Assembly: GCF_001439695.1 (NCBI RefSeq)
Contig: NZ_JYLL01000001.1
Span: 495,298-559,297 of the forward strand
DNA length: 64,000 bases
DNA from: Pseudomonas veronii
Lineage (GTDB): Bacteria > Pseudomonadota > Gammaproteobacteria > Pseudomonadales > Pseudomonadaceae
Direction of reading: 5' to 3'
The position numbers were made by a program, and so were the translations under genes. The notes under the pieces were generated by a model that saw nothing but the letters and a program-made list of their open reading frames with translations, had not been told where the DNA came from and ran no database searches. Shown piece by piece: positions 33,755-42,747 of the stretch; position 1 is the stretch's first letter, and every line of letters starts with the position of its first letter.

Positions 33755-34579
33755 ATGAGTAAATCTGCGTTACGCAAAAAAGCCGTGTCGTTCGCCTGGG
33801 CATTCGGCGTCCTGCTGATTATCTACCTCTTTCCCCTGACCACCGTGGTGTTCCTCGGCCTCGTGCTGGTCTGCGGTATCTATGATTTCCTGCGTAACGG
33901 CCTGTATGACCGCGACACCTTCAAGAAATATTTCATCGGCAGCGGCCGCAATACCTGGCTGCTGGCACCGTTCAACACCCTGTTCGACCTGCTGAGCAGC
34001 CGCAACCGCCACGTCTACACGATGCGCGACCTGCCGCCCGCCTGGCGTGAAGACCTGCAACAGGTGATCGACGACGCCATGGCCCACAAGGATGAAATCA
34101 TCGGCTACCTGGACGAACGCATGGCCGAGAAGAAACGCGGCATGCTGTTTTTCCAATGGTACGGCCGGCCGATCGAAACCACCCTGGACATCCCGGAACT
34201 GCGCAAGAAATTGCCGTTCGTGAAGACCATCGGCGTGTCGGTGTTCAACGAAAACCGTTCGACCTCCTTCCACTTCGGCCCCCTGCGCATGATGTTCCGG
34301 GTGCTCTATAACATGGCGCCGGCGCCTCACCATGAGGGCGTGTACATCCAGGTGGGCAAACACAAGCATTACTGGCACGACGACCCACTGTTTATCTTCG
34401 ATGACACGCTGATGCATGCGTCCTTCAACAAGAACGATGCCAAGCGCTACTGCCTGTTCATTGATATCGTGCGGCCGACCGCGTTGCCCGCCGTCCTCAA
34501 TGCCGTGATCACAGGGTTTGCCGGCCTGGTGTTCACGCTGCGTCGGGTTTTCTACAAAAACTGGAAGCTGATCCAGTAG
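33755..34579 (+). CDS. Aspartyl/asparaginyl beta-hydroxylase-family dioxygenase (LpxO-like)
   Basis: An Fe(II)/2-oxoglutarate dioxygenase of 274 residues anchored by N-terminal membrane segments (AWAFGVLLIIYLFPLTTVVFL, two spans to about residue 45). The conserved core shows SFHFGPLRM and HYWHDDPLFIFDDTLMHAS, with the iron-binding histidines and the closing arginine (IVRP). LpxO enzymes hydroxylate the secondary laurate of lipid A in Pseudomonas. That substrate is inferred. GGAG lies before the ATG. Confidence 0.85.
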   Translation: MSKSALRKKAVSFAWAFGVLLIIYLFPLTTVVFLGLVLVCGIYDFLRNGLYDRDTFKKYFIGSGRNTWLLAPFNTLFDLLSSRNRHVYTMRDLPPAWREDLQQVIDDAMAHKDEIIGYLDERMAEKKRGMLFFQWYGRPIETTLDIPELRKKLPFVKTIGVSVFNENRSTSFHFGPLRMMFRVLYNMAPAPHHEGVYIQVGKHKHYWHDDPLFIFDDTLMHASFNKNDAKRYCLFIDIVRPTALPAVLNAVITGFAGLVFTLRRVFYKNWKLIQ

Positions 34580-34728
34580 GTTCTGCGGCATGATGGGGCT
34601 GGACAGTATTTGCGTAGCGCCTGCGGGCCAGCGAAAATAGCCGTCTCGTGCGACCGTATCCGGCGCCCATTCTTCTCAAGCCATCGCCCCCATGACGGGC
34701 GCGGTGGCTGTGCTTTCAAGGAATCAGA

Positions 34729-36102
34729 ATGCCCCAACGTCAAGTCATCAATGCCTCCGTCAGCCCCAAGGGCAGCCTCGAAACACTCTCCCAGCGTGAA
34801 GTCCAGCAACTGAGCGAAGCCGGCTCCGGCAGCATCTATACCCTGTTCCGCCAGTGCGCCCTGGCCATCCTCAACACCGGCGCGCACATCGACAACGCCA
34901 AGACCATCCTCGACGCCTATAAAGACTTTGAAGTGCGTATCCACCAGCAGGATCGCGGCGTGCGCCTGGAACTGCTGAACGCCCCGGCCGACGCCTTCGT
35001 CGATGGCGAAATGATCGCCAGTACCCGCGAAATGCTGTTCAGCGCCCTGCGCGACATCGTCTACACCGAGAACGAACTGGACAGCCAGCGCATCGACCTG
35101 AGCAACTCCCAGGGCATCACCGACTACGTGTTCCACCTGTTGCGCAACGCACGCACGCTGCGCCCGGGTGTCGAGCCGAAGATCGTGGTGTGCTGGGGCG
35201 GGCACTCGATCAACACCGAAGAATACAAATACACCAAGAAAGTCGGCCACGAACTGGGCTTGCGCAGCCTCGACGTCTGCACCGGTTGCGGCCCCGGCGT
35301 GATGAAAGGGCCGATGAAGGGCGCGACCATTTCCCACGCCAAGCAACGCATCAACGGCGGGCGCTACCTGGGCCTGACCGAGCCGGGCATCATCGCTGCG
35401 GAAGCACCGAACCCGATCGTCAATGAGCTGGTGATCCTGCCGGACATCGAGAAGCGCCTGGAAGCCTTCGTGCGCGTCGGCCACGGCATCATCATCTTCC
35501 CGGGCGGCGCCGGCACGGCGGAAGAGTTCCTCTACCTGCTGGGCATCCTGATGCACCCGGACAACCGCGGCCTGCCGTTCCCGGTCATCCTCACCGGGCC
35601 AAAGCACGCCGCACCGTACCTGCAACAGTTGCACGCATTCGTCGGCGCCACCCTCGGCGAGGCCGCGCAGGCGCACTACCAGATCATCATCGACGATCCG
35701 GCCGAAGTGGCCCGCCAGATGACCGCCGGGCTCAAGGCCGTCAAGCAGTTCCGCCGCGAGCGTAACGATGCGTTCCACTTCAACTGGCTGTTGAAGATCG
35801 ACGAAGGCTTCCAGCGCCCGTTCGACCCGACCCACGAAAACATGGCCAGCCTGCAACTGAACCACGCGCTGCCGCCCCATGAACTGGCAGCCAACCTGCG
35901 TCGCGCGTTCTCGGGGATTGTGGCGGGCAACGTCAAGGACAAGGGCATTCGCCTGATCGAGCAGAACGGCCCTTACCAGATCCATGGCGACCCAGCCATC
36001 ATGAAGCCGCTGGATGAACTGCTGCAGGCGTTCGTCGCCCAGCACCGCATGAAGTTGCCGGGTGGCGCGGCATATGTGCCGTGCTACCGCGTGGTGCAAT
36101 AA
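34729..36102 (+). CDS. ppnN: Nucleotide 5'-monophosphate nucleosidase PpnN (LOG family)
   Basis: 457 residues, close to the about 454 of E. coli PpnN/YgdH. The LOG-family PGGAGTAEE motif (about residue 257) is the active-site signature. The flanking N- and C-terminal domains mark PpnN rather than the short LOG enzymes. It splits purine and pyrimidine monophosphates into base and ribose 5-phosphate, and in E. coli responds to (p)ppGpp. AAGGAATC precedes the ATG. Confidence 0.92.
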   Translation: MPQRQVINASVSPKGSLETLSQREVQQLSEAGSGSIYTLFRQCALAILNTGAHIDNAKTILDAYKDFEVRIHQQDRGVRLELLNAPADAFVDGEMIASTREMLFSALRDIVYTENELDSQRIDLSNSQGITDYVFHLLRNARTLRPGVEPKIVVCWGGHSINTEEYKYTKKVGHELGLRSLDVCTGCGPGVMKGPMKGATISHAKQRINGGRYLGLTEPGIIAAEAPNPIVNELVILPDIEKRLEAFVRVGHGIIIFPGGAGTAEEFLYLLGILMHPDNRGLPFPVILTGPKHAAPYLQQLHAFVGATLGEAAQAHYQIIIDDPAEVARQMTAGLKAVKQFRRERNDAFHFNWLLKIDEGFQRPFDPTHENMASLQLNHALPPHELAANLRRAFSGIVAGNVKDKGIRLIEQNGPYQIHGDPAIMKPLDELLQAFVAQHRMKLPGGAAYVPCYRVVQ

Positions 36103-36158
36103 GTCAGCACACATGCTGTAGCGCTTTAACCTTGTGTTCAGGCTTGTCGGCGGGAGAC

Positions 36159-36187
36159 GTCGGGCTATCGTTTTTACGAAGCCCGAC
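36159..36187. other. Strong hairpin after ppnN
   Basis: GTCGGGCT and TCGT pair with ACGA and AGCCCGAC around a short T loop. There is no T tract behind it on either strand, so it is a possible but imperfect terminator between ppnN and the toxin-antitoxin pair. Confidence 0.4.
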
Positions 36188-36240
36188 TGACCCACACCGA
36201 GGAGCGACCTATGGACCAACGGATCTTGTTCTCCCAGGCG

Positions 36241-36258
36241 CCTTACCCTAATGTAAGG
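36241..36258. promoter_or_regulatory. Palindrome overlapping the antitoxin ribosome site
   Basis: CCTTAC-N6-GTAAGG, whose right arm contains the TAAGGAG Shine-Dalgarno of the antitoxin gene (start 36268). It is a plausible autoregulatory operator for the AbrB-type antitoxin. Confidence 0.4.
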
Positions 36259-36267
36259 AGCATCACG

Positions 36268-36525
36268 ATGGAGACCTTCAATATGGCGACCGCCACGCTG
36301 ACTTCAAAAGGACAAATCACCATCCCCGTCCAGGTCAGGACAGCCCTGGGCCTGGAAACGGGAGACCGGGTTGAATTCGTCGAAATGGAAGACGGCAAAT
36401 TTTCCATTATTGCCGCGAGCAAAACCGTTCACGACCTCAAGGGGCTGATCCGCAAGCCTGCCCAGGCCATTTCCATCGAGGACATGAACCGCGCGATTGC
36501 GGCACAGGGAGCGAAAGCCCGATGA
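36268..36525 (+). CDS. AbrB/MazE-type antitoxin (VapB-like)
   Basis: A swapped-hairpin DNA-binding protein of 85 residues with TLTSKGQITIPVQVRTALGLETGDRVEF (residues about 10-37, split here) and an acidic/hydrophobic tail that should wrap the toxin. The ATG at 36268 follows a strong TAAGGAG. Another in-frame ATG at 36211 with its own GAGG would add 19 residues of different character. The stop overlaps the PIN toxin start (ATGA). Confidence 0.87.
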   Translation: METFNMATATLTSKGQITIPVQVRTALGLETGDRVEFVEMEDGKFSIIAASKTVHDLKGLIRKPAQAISIEDMNRAIAAQGAKAR

Positions 36526-36917
36526 TCGGCCTGGATACCAATGTGCTGGTGCGCTATGTCACCCAGGATGATCCGGTCCAATCCGCCAAGGCATCCGAGC
36601 TGATCGAATCCCTCACCACCCTGTCGCCAGGCTTTGTCAGCCTGGTGTCGGTGGTGGAGTTGGTATGGGTGTTACAAAGTTGCTACCAGTCAGCCAAGAG
36701 CGATGTGGTGGCGGTGCTGGAAACGCTGCTGCGAACCCGTGAATTGATCGTCGAGCATGCCGAGATCATCTGGCAGGCGCTCCGGCGGTTTTCGGCGAAC
36801 AAAGCCGATTTCGCCGACTGTTTGATAGCGCGCTGCGCCCACGCAGCCGGCTGCGAGTACACCGCCACCTTTGACCTCGATGCGGCCAAGGCTGCGGGCA
36901 TGAAGCGACTGGCCTGA
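36522..36917 (+). CDS. PIN-domain toxin (VapC-like)
   Basis: A predicted Mg-dependent ribonuclease of 131 residues. The acidic pocket is intact: D5 in LDTNVLVRY, E46 in VVELVW, D96/D99 in KADFADCLIA and D118 in ATFDLD. It overlaps the AbrB-type antitoxin gene by 4 bases, the usual type II toxin-antitoxin layout. RNA target not predictable. Confidence 0.88.
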   Translation: MIGLDTNVLVRYVTQDDPVQSAKASELIESLTTLSPGFVSLVSVVELVWVLQSCYQSAKSDVVAVLETLLRTRELIVEHAEIIWQALRRFSANKADFADCLIARCAHAAGCEYTATFDLDAAKAAGMKRLA

Positions 36918-36924
36918 GCGGGGT

Positions 36925-37254
36925 TCAGCGAACCCAGCCACCATGCTGCCAGTGGTAACCGTCATTTCGTTGCACCCAATGCGGATGCACATAACGGTAG
37001 CCCTCGCGCACCGGCTCCCAATGGCCGTGTACCGCCACATAACGCCCGCCTTCCCAACGCCAGTACCCGCGTGACCATACATAACCTTCGCGCACCGCCG
37101 GCTCGACTTCGATCACTTGCATCGGCGGCGGTTGTGGCGCGACCACTTCCACATACTCACGTTCTACCGGTCGACGCTCATGCACGACACGCTCTTGCAC
37201 ACACCCGGACGCCGCGACGACCATGGCCGCCAATGCTGCATAACGTAGCAACAT
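36925..37254 (-). CDS. YXWGXW-repeat lipoprotein
   Basis: 109 residues. The signal peptide MLLRYAALAAMVVAASGC ends in a lipobox with C18, followed by a Pro/Val-rich linker and repeats of aromatic/Gly/His type (GYVWSRGYWRWEGGRYV, GHWEP, HPHW, GGWVR) typical of the YXWGXW family. Probably an outer-membrane lipoprotein of unknown role. CGAGGGG precedes the ATG at 37254. Confidence 0.82.
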   Translation of the reverse strand: MLLRYAALAAMVVAASGCVQERVVHERRPVEREYVEVVAPQPPPMQVIEVEPAVREGYVWSRGYWRWEGGRYVAVHGHWEPVREGYRYVHPHWVQRNDGYHWQHGGWVR

Positions 37255-37430
37255 ACAAACCCCTCGGGCGCTAACGCCCCACACCTGCCTCAGTAAAAAA
37301 TCCCCCCTTGTTCCAGCCGCGCTCCTGCAAGGCCTGGGTACTTTTTAACAGGTGGTGTCTGTCGGGTTGCTGAACCTGCCGACAGTGCATCCCGAGGAAC
37401 AGACGGAAGGCCGAGTCGCGATTTGAACGC

Positions 37431-38333
37431 TCAAACCGGGCCAAAGCGCTCCAGCACAGCCTCGACAAAACGCCGCAACTTGGCGGTACGCTGGCGGTTG
37501 GCGGTGTAGACCAAATGCATGGGCCGGCTCGGCGCGTCAAAGTCCGGCAGCACTCGCACCAACTCGCCCCTGGCCAGGGCCGGGCGCAGAAAATCTTCCG
37601 GGCCGAGCACAATGCCAAACCCATCCAGCGCGGCCGACATCAAGGCCCTGCTTTCGTTGATCTGCAAACGGCTGGCAACCTGCACGGTGTGCGGGACCGA
37701 GCCCTGGTAGAACACCCATTCGCGATCCGCCGGGCGTGACCAGAAGGCGTAGCCCAGGCATTCATGCTGTTGAAGGTCCGCCGGCCACAGCGGTGTGCCT
37801 CGTGCCGCCAGGTAGGCCGGCGCCGCACAGACCACCAGACGATACGGCGCCAGGGGCCTGGCGGTCAGCCCCGTGATCGCCGGGGGGCCAATGCGGAAGG
37901 CGGCTTCGTAGCCTTCCTCCACCAGGTCGACAAAACGATCGGTGAGGTGCAGGTCGATGTTCACATCGGGGTTGTCACGCAAAAACGCGGTCACCAAGGG
38001 CATCAGGCTGTAGGAGCCGAAGGTCACCGGGGCGGTGATTTTCAGCGTGCCGCGTGGGGTGTCATTCATGATCTGCGCCAGGGAATCGGCGGCCTCAGCC
38101 TCCGTCAGGATATGCTTGCAACGCTCGTAGTAAGCGCTACCCAACTCCGTCAGGCTTTGTCGGCGCGTGGTGCGATTGAGCAAGCGCGCGCCCAGGCGCT
38201 GCTCCAGCGCCGTGACATGCTTGGCCACCATCTGCGCCGACATATTCAAACGCTCGGCGGCTCGCGCATACGAGCCCAACTCGGCGGCGACCACAAAGGC
38301 ATTCATGCTCGAAAGACGGTCCATCATTCCCAA
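37431..38333 (-). CDS. LysR-family transcriptional regulator
   Basis: About 300 residues with the HTH MNAFVVAAELGSYARAAERL followed by NMSAQMVAKHVTALEQRLG and the RTTRRQSLTELG motif of the PgrR/DmlR-like group. It begins with several Met codons (38333, 38327, 38324), so the exact start is uncertain. Divergent from the F420-dependent-reductase-like gene, which it probably regulates. Confidence 0.88.
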   Translation of the reverse strand: MGMMDRLSSMNAFVVAAELGSYARAAERLNMSAQMVAKHVTALEQRLGARLLNRTTRRQSLTELGSAYYERCKHILTEAEAADSLAQIMNDTPRGTLKITAPVTFGSYSLMPLVTAFLRDNPDVNIDLHLTDRFVDLVEEGYEAAFRIGPPAITGLTARPLAPYRLVVCAAPAYLAARGTPLWPADLQQHECLGYAFWSRPADREWVFYQGSVPHTVQVASRLQINESRALMSAALDGFGIVLGPEDFLRPALARGELVRVLPDFDAPSRPMHLVYTANRQRTAKLRRFVEAVLERFGPV

Positions 38334-38426
38334 CTCCCAGTAACGACACTCACGCCAATACGCTCGTTTATCACCCTGTGATTGTTAATCATCATAACCG
38401 CTCCCCTACTTTGCAGGAGCAAGGCC

Positions 38427-39098
38427 ATGAAGATTGGCGTGATTGGAGCAGGTTTCATCGGACGCGCGGTGGCCCAACTGGCGCTGGCGGCCGGTCACGA
38501 AGTGATGTTGAGCAACTCCCGCGGCCCGCAGTCCATGAGCAGCGTACTCAGCGGCATCTGGGGCGTTAAAGTGGGCAGCGCGCAAGACGCAGCCAGATTT
38601 GGCGACGTGGTCCTCGTGGCGATCCCCCTGGAACATTACCGCAGCGTGCCCGCGCAGTGGCTGGAAGGCAAAACAGTGATGGACGCCAACAATTACTACC
38701 CCGAGCGCGACGGGCATATCCCTGAATTGGACCGTTTTGAAACCACCACCAGCCGGCTGCTCGCCGAGCATTTGCCGCATTCCCATGTGGTGAAAGTATT
38801 CAACGCAATCTTTGCACCGGACCTGACGCGGGACGCCCGCCCTCACGGCGCACCCGACCGCCGCGCACTGCCGGTGGCGGCGGATGACGCCGCGGCGAAA
38901 GCGCAAGTGATCGAGTTACTCGACGAACTCGGTTTCGACGCCGTGGATGCCGGTGGGCTGGATGAAAGCTGGCGCTTCGAGCGGGCCAAACCGGCCTATT
39001 GCGTTGTGCTGGACCGAGCCGGCTTGACGGCGGCGCTGGCGGCAGCCGAACGAACGGTTGAACTGCCTGCGGTGGAGCGCACCCACCCCCGCGCATAA
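38427..39098 (+). CDS. NADP-binding oxidoreductase, F420:NADP reductase-like
   Basis: 223 residues with an N-terminal Rossmann fold (MKIGVIGAGFIGRAVAQLAL, nucleotide loop GAGFIG) and the LSNSRGP segment, like NADPH-dependent F420 reductases and archaeal Fno. Pseudomonas does not make F420 as far as I know, so another substrate is likely. AGGAGC precedes the ATG at 38427; an upstream open frame to 38382 is not conserved in character. Followed by a strong bidirectional terminator. Confidence 0.82.
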   Translation: MKIGVIGAGFIGRAVAQLALAAGHEVMLSNSRGPQSMSSVLSGIWGVKVGSAQDAARFGDVVLVAIPLEHYRSVPAQWLEGKTVMDANNYYPERDGHIPELDRFETTTSRLLAEHLPHSHVVKVFNAIFAPDLTRDARPHGAPDRRALPVAADDAAAKAQVIELLDELGFDAVDAGGLDESWRFERAKPAYCVVLDRAGLTAALAAAERTVELPAVERTHPRA

Positions 39099-39110
39099 AC
39101 ACGCGCCCAC

Positions 39111-39151
39111 AAAAAGCCCGCTGAGCGTCATCGGCTCAGCGGGCTTTTTTT
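39111..39151. terminator. Bidirectional intrinsic terminator
   Basis: AAAAAGCCCGCTGAGC and GCTCAGCGGGCTTTTTTT pair perfectly around a 7-base loop. It serves both the upstream plus-strand gene and the convergent mqo. Confidence 0.93.
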
Positions 39152-39182
39152 GACCGATCGGCCCCAGTCTCAGGGCCTGGTC

Positions 39183-40829
39183 TTACAGCGCCAGATCAGA
39201 CGCCGGTTTGCTCGGCTCAGCCGCAGGCTTGGCAGCCTCGGTGGCCTTGGGAGCGGTCATCTGCGGAATCGCTGGTGGTGGAGTCAGTTGCAGGATACCG
39301 GCGGTGTAGGCCCATTCCTTGGCAACAGCCTCAGGACTGTCGTTCAGCTTGGTGCCGTAGCTTGGCACGATCTGATGCAGTTTTTCCTGCCAGGCCGGAG
39401 TCGCGACCTTGTCCTTGAACACTTTCTGCAGCACGGTCAGCATGATCGGAGCCGCGGTCGACGCGCCTGGCGATGCACCCAACAGGCCGGCGATGGTGTT
39501 GTCGGCGGAGCTGACCACTTCGGTGCCGAGTTTCAGCACGCCGCCCTGCTCTTCGTCACGCTTGATGATCTGCACACGCTGGCCGGCTTGCCACAGGCGC
39601 CAGTCGGACTGCTTGGCGTTCGGGAAGTACTCTTGCAGTGCCTTGAAGCGGTCGTCATCCGACAGCATCAGTTGCCCGGCGAGGTACTCGACCAGCGGGT
39701 ATTCGCGAATACCGACTTTGGTCATCGGCCAGATGTTGTGGGTGGTGGTGCTGGTCAGCAGGTCCAGGTACGAGCCTTCTTTCAGGAACTTGGTCGAGAA
39801 GGTCGCGAACGGGCCAAACAGAATCACGCGCTTGCCATCCAGCACGCGGGTGTCCAGGTGCGGCACCGACATCGGCGGCGCGCCCACCGAAGCTTTACCG
39901 TAGGCCTTGGCCAGGTGCTGCTCGGCGATGGTTGGGTTATCGGTCACCAAGAACGAACCACCCACCGGGAAGCCCGCGTATTCCTTGGCTTCAGGAATGC
40001 CCGACTTTTGCAGCAGGTGCAGGGCACCGCCGCCGGCACCGATGAACACGAACTTGGCGTCGGTTTCGGTCTTGCTGCCATCTTTCAGGTTTTTGTAGCT
40101 GACACGCCACGAACCGTCGGCGTTCTTGGTGATGTCCTGCACTTCGCTCGACAGTTTCAGGTCGAACTTAGGCGTGGTTTGCAGGTGAGCGACGAACTGG
40201 CGGGTGATCTCGCCGAAGTTCATGTCCGTACCCAGCGGGCTCCAGGTGGCCGCGATTTTCTGGTTCGGGTCACGCCCTTCCATCATCAGCGGAACCCACT
40301 TGGCGATCTGCGCCGGGTCTTCGGAATACTGCATGCCAGCGAACAGCGGGCTCGCTTGCAAGGCTTCGTAACGCTTTTTCAGGAACTTGATGTTGTCATC
40401 GCCCCACACAAAGCTCATGTGCGGAGTGGAGTTGATGAACGAACGCGGGTTCTTCAGCACGCCCTGCTGGACCTGCCAGGACCAGAACTGGCGGGAGATC
40501 TGGAACGCTTCGTTGATTTCGACCGCTTTCGGGATCTCAACGTTGCCGTTCTTGTCTTCCGGGGTGTAGTTCAGCTCGGCGAGGGCCGAGTGACCGGTAC
40601 CGGCGTTGTTCCAGCCGTTGGAGCTTTCTTCGGCGACGCCGTCGAGGCGCTCGACCATTTCCATCGACCAGCCCGGCTCCAGCTCGTTGAGCCAGACACC
40701 CAGGGTCGCACTCATGATGCCGCCGCCGATCAGCAGCACATCGACTTTCTTTGCCTCTTCCGCATGAACGGACGTGATCCCCATCGACAAAGCCAGCCCC
40801 AGCAGGGCCGTGTTTACTTTCTTAAACAT
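39183..40829 (-). CDS. mqo: Malate:quinone oxidoreductase
   Basis: A FAD-dependent, membrane-associated enzyme oxidising malate to oxaloacetate and reducing quinone. 548 residues from the ATG at 40829, with FAD motif [16 protein letters not shown] and [14 protein letters not shown]. Unusually for Mqo, the N-terminus looks like a signal peptide ([23 protein letters not shown]), and the C-terminus has an Ala/Lys/Pro-rich tail. AGGTG precedes the start. Confidence 0.93.
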   Translation of the reverse strand: MFKKVNTALLGLALSMGITSVHAEEAKKVDVLLIGGGIMSATLGVWLNELEPGWSMEMVERLDGVAEESSNGWNNAGTGHSALAELNYTPEDKNGNVEIPKAVEINEAFQISRQFWSWQVQQGVLKNPRSFINSTPHMSFVWGDDNIKFLKKRYEALQASPLFAGMQYSEDPAQIAKWVPLMMEGRDPNQKIAATWSPLGTDMNFGEITRQFVAHLQTTPKFDLKLSSEVQDITKNADGSWRVSYKNLKDGSKTETDAKFVFIGAGGGALHLLQKSGIPEAKEYAGFPVGGSFLVTDNPTIAEQHLAKAYGKASVGAPPMSVPHLDTRVLDGKRVILFGPFATFSTKFLKEGSYLDLLTSTTTHNIWPMTKVGIREYPLVEYLAGQLMLSDDDRFKALQEYFPNAKQSDWRLWQAGQRVQIIKRDEEQGGVLKLGTEVVSSADNTIAGLLGASPGASTAAPIMLTVLQKVFKDKVATPAWQEKLHQIVPSYGTKLNDSPEAVAKEWAYTAGILQLTPPPAIPQMTAPKATEAAKPAAEPSKPASDLAL

Positions 40830-41280
40830 CAGTAGCACCTATGATAAAACGCCATCCGCCCCACTGCCCCTGAGCCCGGGCAACCCTCGATCACGCGGCG
40901 TCAGGCAACGCAGCGCCGGGTTTGCACATTCACTCAAAGACCGCAGGGTGGGCACACAAGGCCGACGTATCGACCTCACTTTTATGTCCCTTCTGCGCTG
41001 ACTTCTTATCATTATTGGCTTCAGCTACCTGGGCGACAGCCAGCCGCCGGGACGTATACGGGTGTACGTTCCGGAGAAAGACTAGACCAAGATGGCGCGC
41101 AGAATATCACGCCAACCGGCAATCATGCGCTGTTTGGCTAATTGACAGCTCTAAAATAGGCGTTTTGGCAAGGCTGATCGGGGTGAGTGTCAAGCCTGAC
41201 AGACGCGACGTGAAGTCACAGGCATGGCTATTTGATAGCGGCGGTTCAATCAACACATCCCTGACTGCCCCACTGCCCCA
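40830..41280. other. Intergenic region upstream of mqo
   Basis: 451 bases. It must hold the mqo promoter near 40830-40900. I see no convincing gene; a 132-codon plus-strand frame (40922-41320) has no protein-like character. Confidence 0.5.
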
Positions 41281-41502
41281 TCAGTCATCATGCAACAACC
41301 CAGAACCATACTCACCATAACTACTACCCAGCCCACTGCCGCCAAAATTCATCTTGGCGGCCTTGTTCGGGCTGTGGTCACCAAACGCCTGGCATCCCCC
41401 TGCAAAACAAGGGTCGCGACTCACGCCCGACGAATCCGACGAACAAGCGCTCAACAGCAACGCACCGGCGATCATCACGACTTTGACAAGGTTCGAGATC
41501 AT
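41281..41502 (-). CDS. Small lipoprotein
   Basis: 73 residues. The signal peptide MISNLVKVVMIAGALLLSAC carries a lipobox with C20; the rest is Gly/Ser-rich with two cysteines (DPCFAGGCQ). AGGGAA lies 9 bases before the ATG. Function unknown. Confidence 0.6.
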   Translation of the reverse strand: MISNLVKVVMIAGALLLSACSSDSSGVSRDPCFAGGCQAFGDHSPNKAAKMNFGGSGLGSSYGEYGSGLLHDD

Positions 41503-41608
41503 TTTTTCAGTTCCCTGTGGGTTCGGGGGTTTCCCATAGAGATGATCGTAGGCCTCAACGGCACAGGGAATGATGAAACTTCGCCGGAAGACAGAATGGG
41601 TTCAGGTT

Positions 41609-41629
41609 GCCGCCTTGGGCTAAGGCGGC
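41609..41629. other. Hairpin downstream of the DUF6124-like gene
   Basis: GCCGCCTT pairs with AAGGCGGC around a 5-base loop, 13 bases beyond the stop of the 41642-42007 gene. No T tract, so termination is uncertain. Confidence 0.4.
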
Positions 41630-41641
41630 GGAGGTCGATTG

Positions 41642-42007
41642 TCAGGCTGTAGCCGGGCTGATGACACGAGCGACTTGGTCATGGGCCCGATCAACGAGTA
41701 GCGCGCTCAGGTCGATCAGTTGCTGAATGCCCAAGACAATGGAGCGCTGGGACTCGTCGAGGTTGAAAGCCACGGTAGCGGCCATTTCGCTGGCGGACGC
41801 GAGATTTTCGGAAGCGTTGGCCAGGAGGGTTTCGGTGTCTATGTCGGGGCTGACGAGGAATAGGTTGTGGGTTGGGTGTTCGTCAGGCGCATTGTCGGTG
41901 GATTGAGGCAAGTCACGAGCAATGGCACGTTGAGCTGTGGCGTGAAGCTTGGTATCGACGGGCGAAGGGTCGCGATCAATAGAGCGACTGGGCGTGTTGC
42001 TGTGCAT
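41642..42007 (-). CDS. Small Pseudomonas protein, DUF6124/DUF3077-like
   Basis: 121 residues. The core DTETLLANASENLASASEMA and SIVLGIQQLIDLSALLVDRA resembles the lineage-specific DUF3077/DUF6124 proteins common in Pseudomonas. No known function, no signal peptide. The start overlaps a short upstream frame on the same strand. Confidence 0.72.
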   Translation of the reverse strand: MHSNTPSRSIDRDPSPVDTKLHATAQRAIARDLPQSTDNAPDEHPTHNLFLVSPDIDTETLLANASENLASASEMAATVAFNLDESQRSIVLGIQQLIDLSALLVDRAHDQVARVISPATA

Positions 42008-42209
42008 GGGCGAAGCTCCAAATAGTGACGGGAGTTAAAACGCCTTTAGCGATACGGACTTCCACCTCCGGCCGCTGGATTGGCAGCGGCTTGAAGAGGT
42101 TAGCGGCGGGAGGTTTGAGGAGCAAGTCGAGAAGAATGCGGGATATTTCACCGACATTCCTGGCATATTCCACACATGGCAACGCCCCGTTCGAAGTGGT
42201 GAAGAGCAC
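41976..42209 (-). CDS. Possible small protein upstream of and overlapping the DUF6124-like gene
   Basis: A 77-codon frame from a GTG at 42209 with GGGGAGG eight bases upstream, beginning (M)LFTTSNGALPCVEYARNVGEI. It overlaps the next start by 32 bases, suggesting coupling. Its first 20 codons lie antisense to sequence duplicated from the parE 3' end, so part of the frame may be accidental. No recognised family. Confidence 0.35.
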   Translation of the reverse strand: MLFTTSNGALPCVEYARNVGEISRILLDLLLKPPAANLFKPLPIQRPEVEVRIAKGVLTPVTIWSFAHAQQHAQSLY

Positions 42210-42345
42210 GGTATACACCTCCCCGACACCTAAGAAACATCCCCGATAAACTGCGCCATTCGCCTCGTTGATTCAGATTGCCAATGTCCCTACAGACAGG
42301 TCCACTTTCCCCCCGTTTCTCTGTCGCGCCGATGATGGATTGGAA
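42157..42345 (+). repeat. Diverged direct repeat of the parE 3' end / dusA 5' region (copy A)
   Basis: About 190 bases aligning with 44198-44387 (copy B). Shared runs include GTTCGAAGTGGTGAA, GATAAACT.CGCC and GTCGCGCC.ATGATGGA.TGGA. The two copies flank the glycine-zipper and parDE genes. Copy A has a one-base deletion in the parE part. Confidence 0.75.
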
Positions 42346-42352
42346 CGCCTAA
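42284..42352 (+). pseudogene. Truncated dusA 5' fragment
   Basis: 22 codons reading MSLQTGPLSPRFSVAPMMDW then a stop, matching the true DusA start MPLQTTPFSRRFSVAPMMDW at 44326. The rest of the gene is missing. It looks like the left remnant of an integration or duplication at dusA, a known integration site of phage and island integrases. Confidence 0.8.
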
Positions 42353-42373
42353 TTCTAGGGGGGCCCGTCAACC

Positions 42374-42643
42374 GTGACCTGTAGCACAACCACTTTCGTA
42401 CCACGCCCCTCCCCCTGTCACACCCGGCAGATCTTCCCTCCTATAAGCCATATCAGCTTCGCGCATATCCGCTGCTATGCTTCAAGCTTTACGAACCATG
42501 TCGATATTGAGCGCGCGGAGCTCAATGGAACTACTTTTTTGCTGGAAGACGATGGCGGTAGCTTTTGGGGATTCCAGTTCTTTAACAAGCACTTTGTCTT
42601 CGCGCTGGTGTCGTTAAGGACGGAATATCCTCAGGCTCCATAA
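42374..42643 (+). pseudogene. Possible 5'-truncated gene fragment before a terminator
   Basis: From about 42476 the frame reads protein-like (VDIERAELNGTTFLLEDDGG, then SFWGFQFFNKHFVFALVSL) and ends 2 bases before a strong terminator. The upstream part of the frame has no sensible start or coding character. Family not recognised. It is convergent with the glycine-zipper gene and could be a partner or immunity remnant, which is only a guess. Confidence 0.35.
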
Positions 42644-42645
42644 AC

Positions 42646-42675
42646 AAAAATCCCGCTGATTAGCGGGATTTTTTT
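42646..42675. terminator. Bidirectional intrinsic terminator
   Basis: AAAAATCCCGCT and AGCGGGATTTTTTT form a 12-base stem with a 4-base loop, serving the short plus-strand fragment and the convergent glycine-zipper gene. Confidence 0.9.
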
Positions 42676-42747
42676 AAGCGTCCGTCGGATAGAGCGGGCT
42701 ACCGACAACGGTAGGGACGCCAGCACGTAAAGTGCTCCTTGATGTAT

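Noticed and set aside
40922..41320. 132-codon plus-strand frame upstream of the small lipoprotein
   Set aside because: No ribosome site and composition unlike coding sequence. It overlaps the lipoprotein gene antisense.
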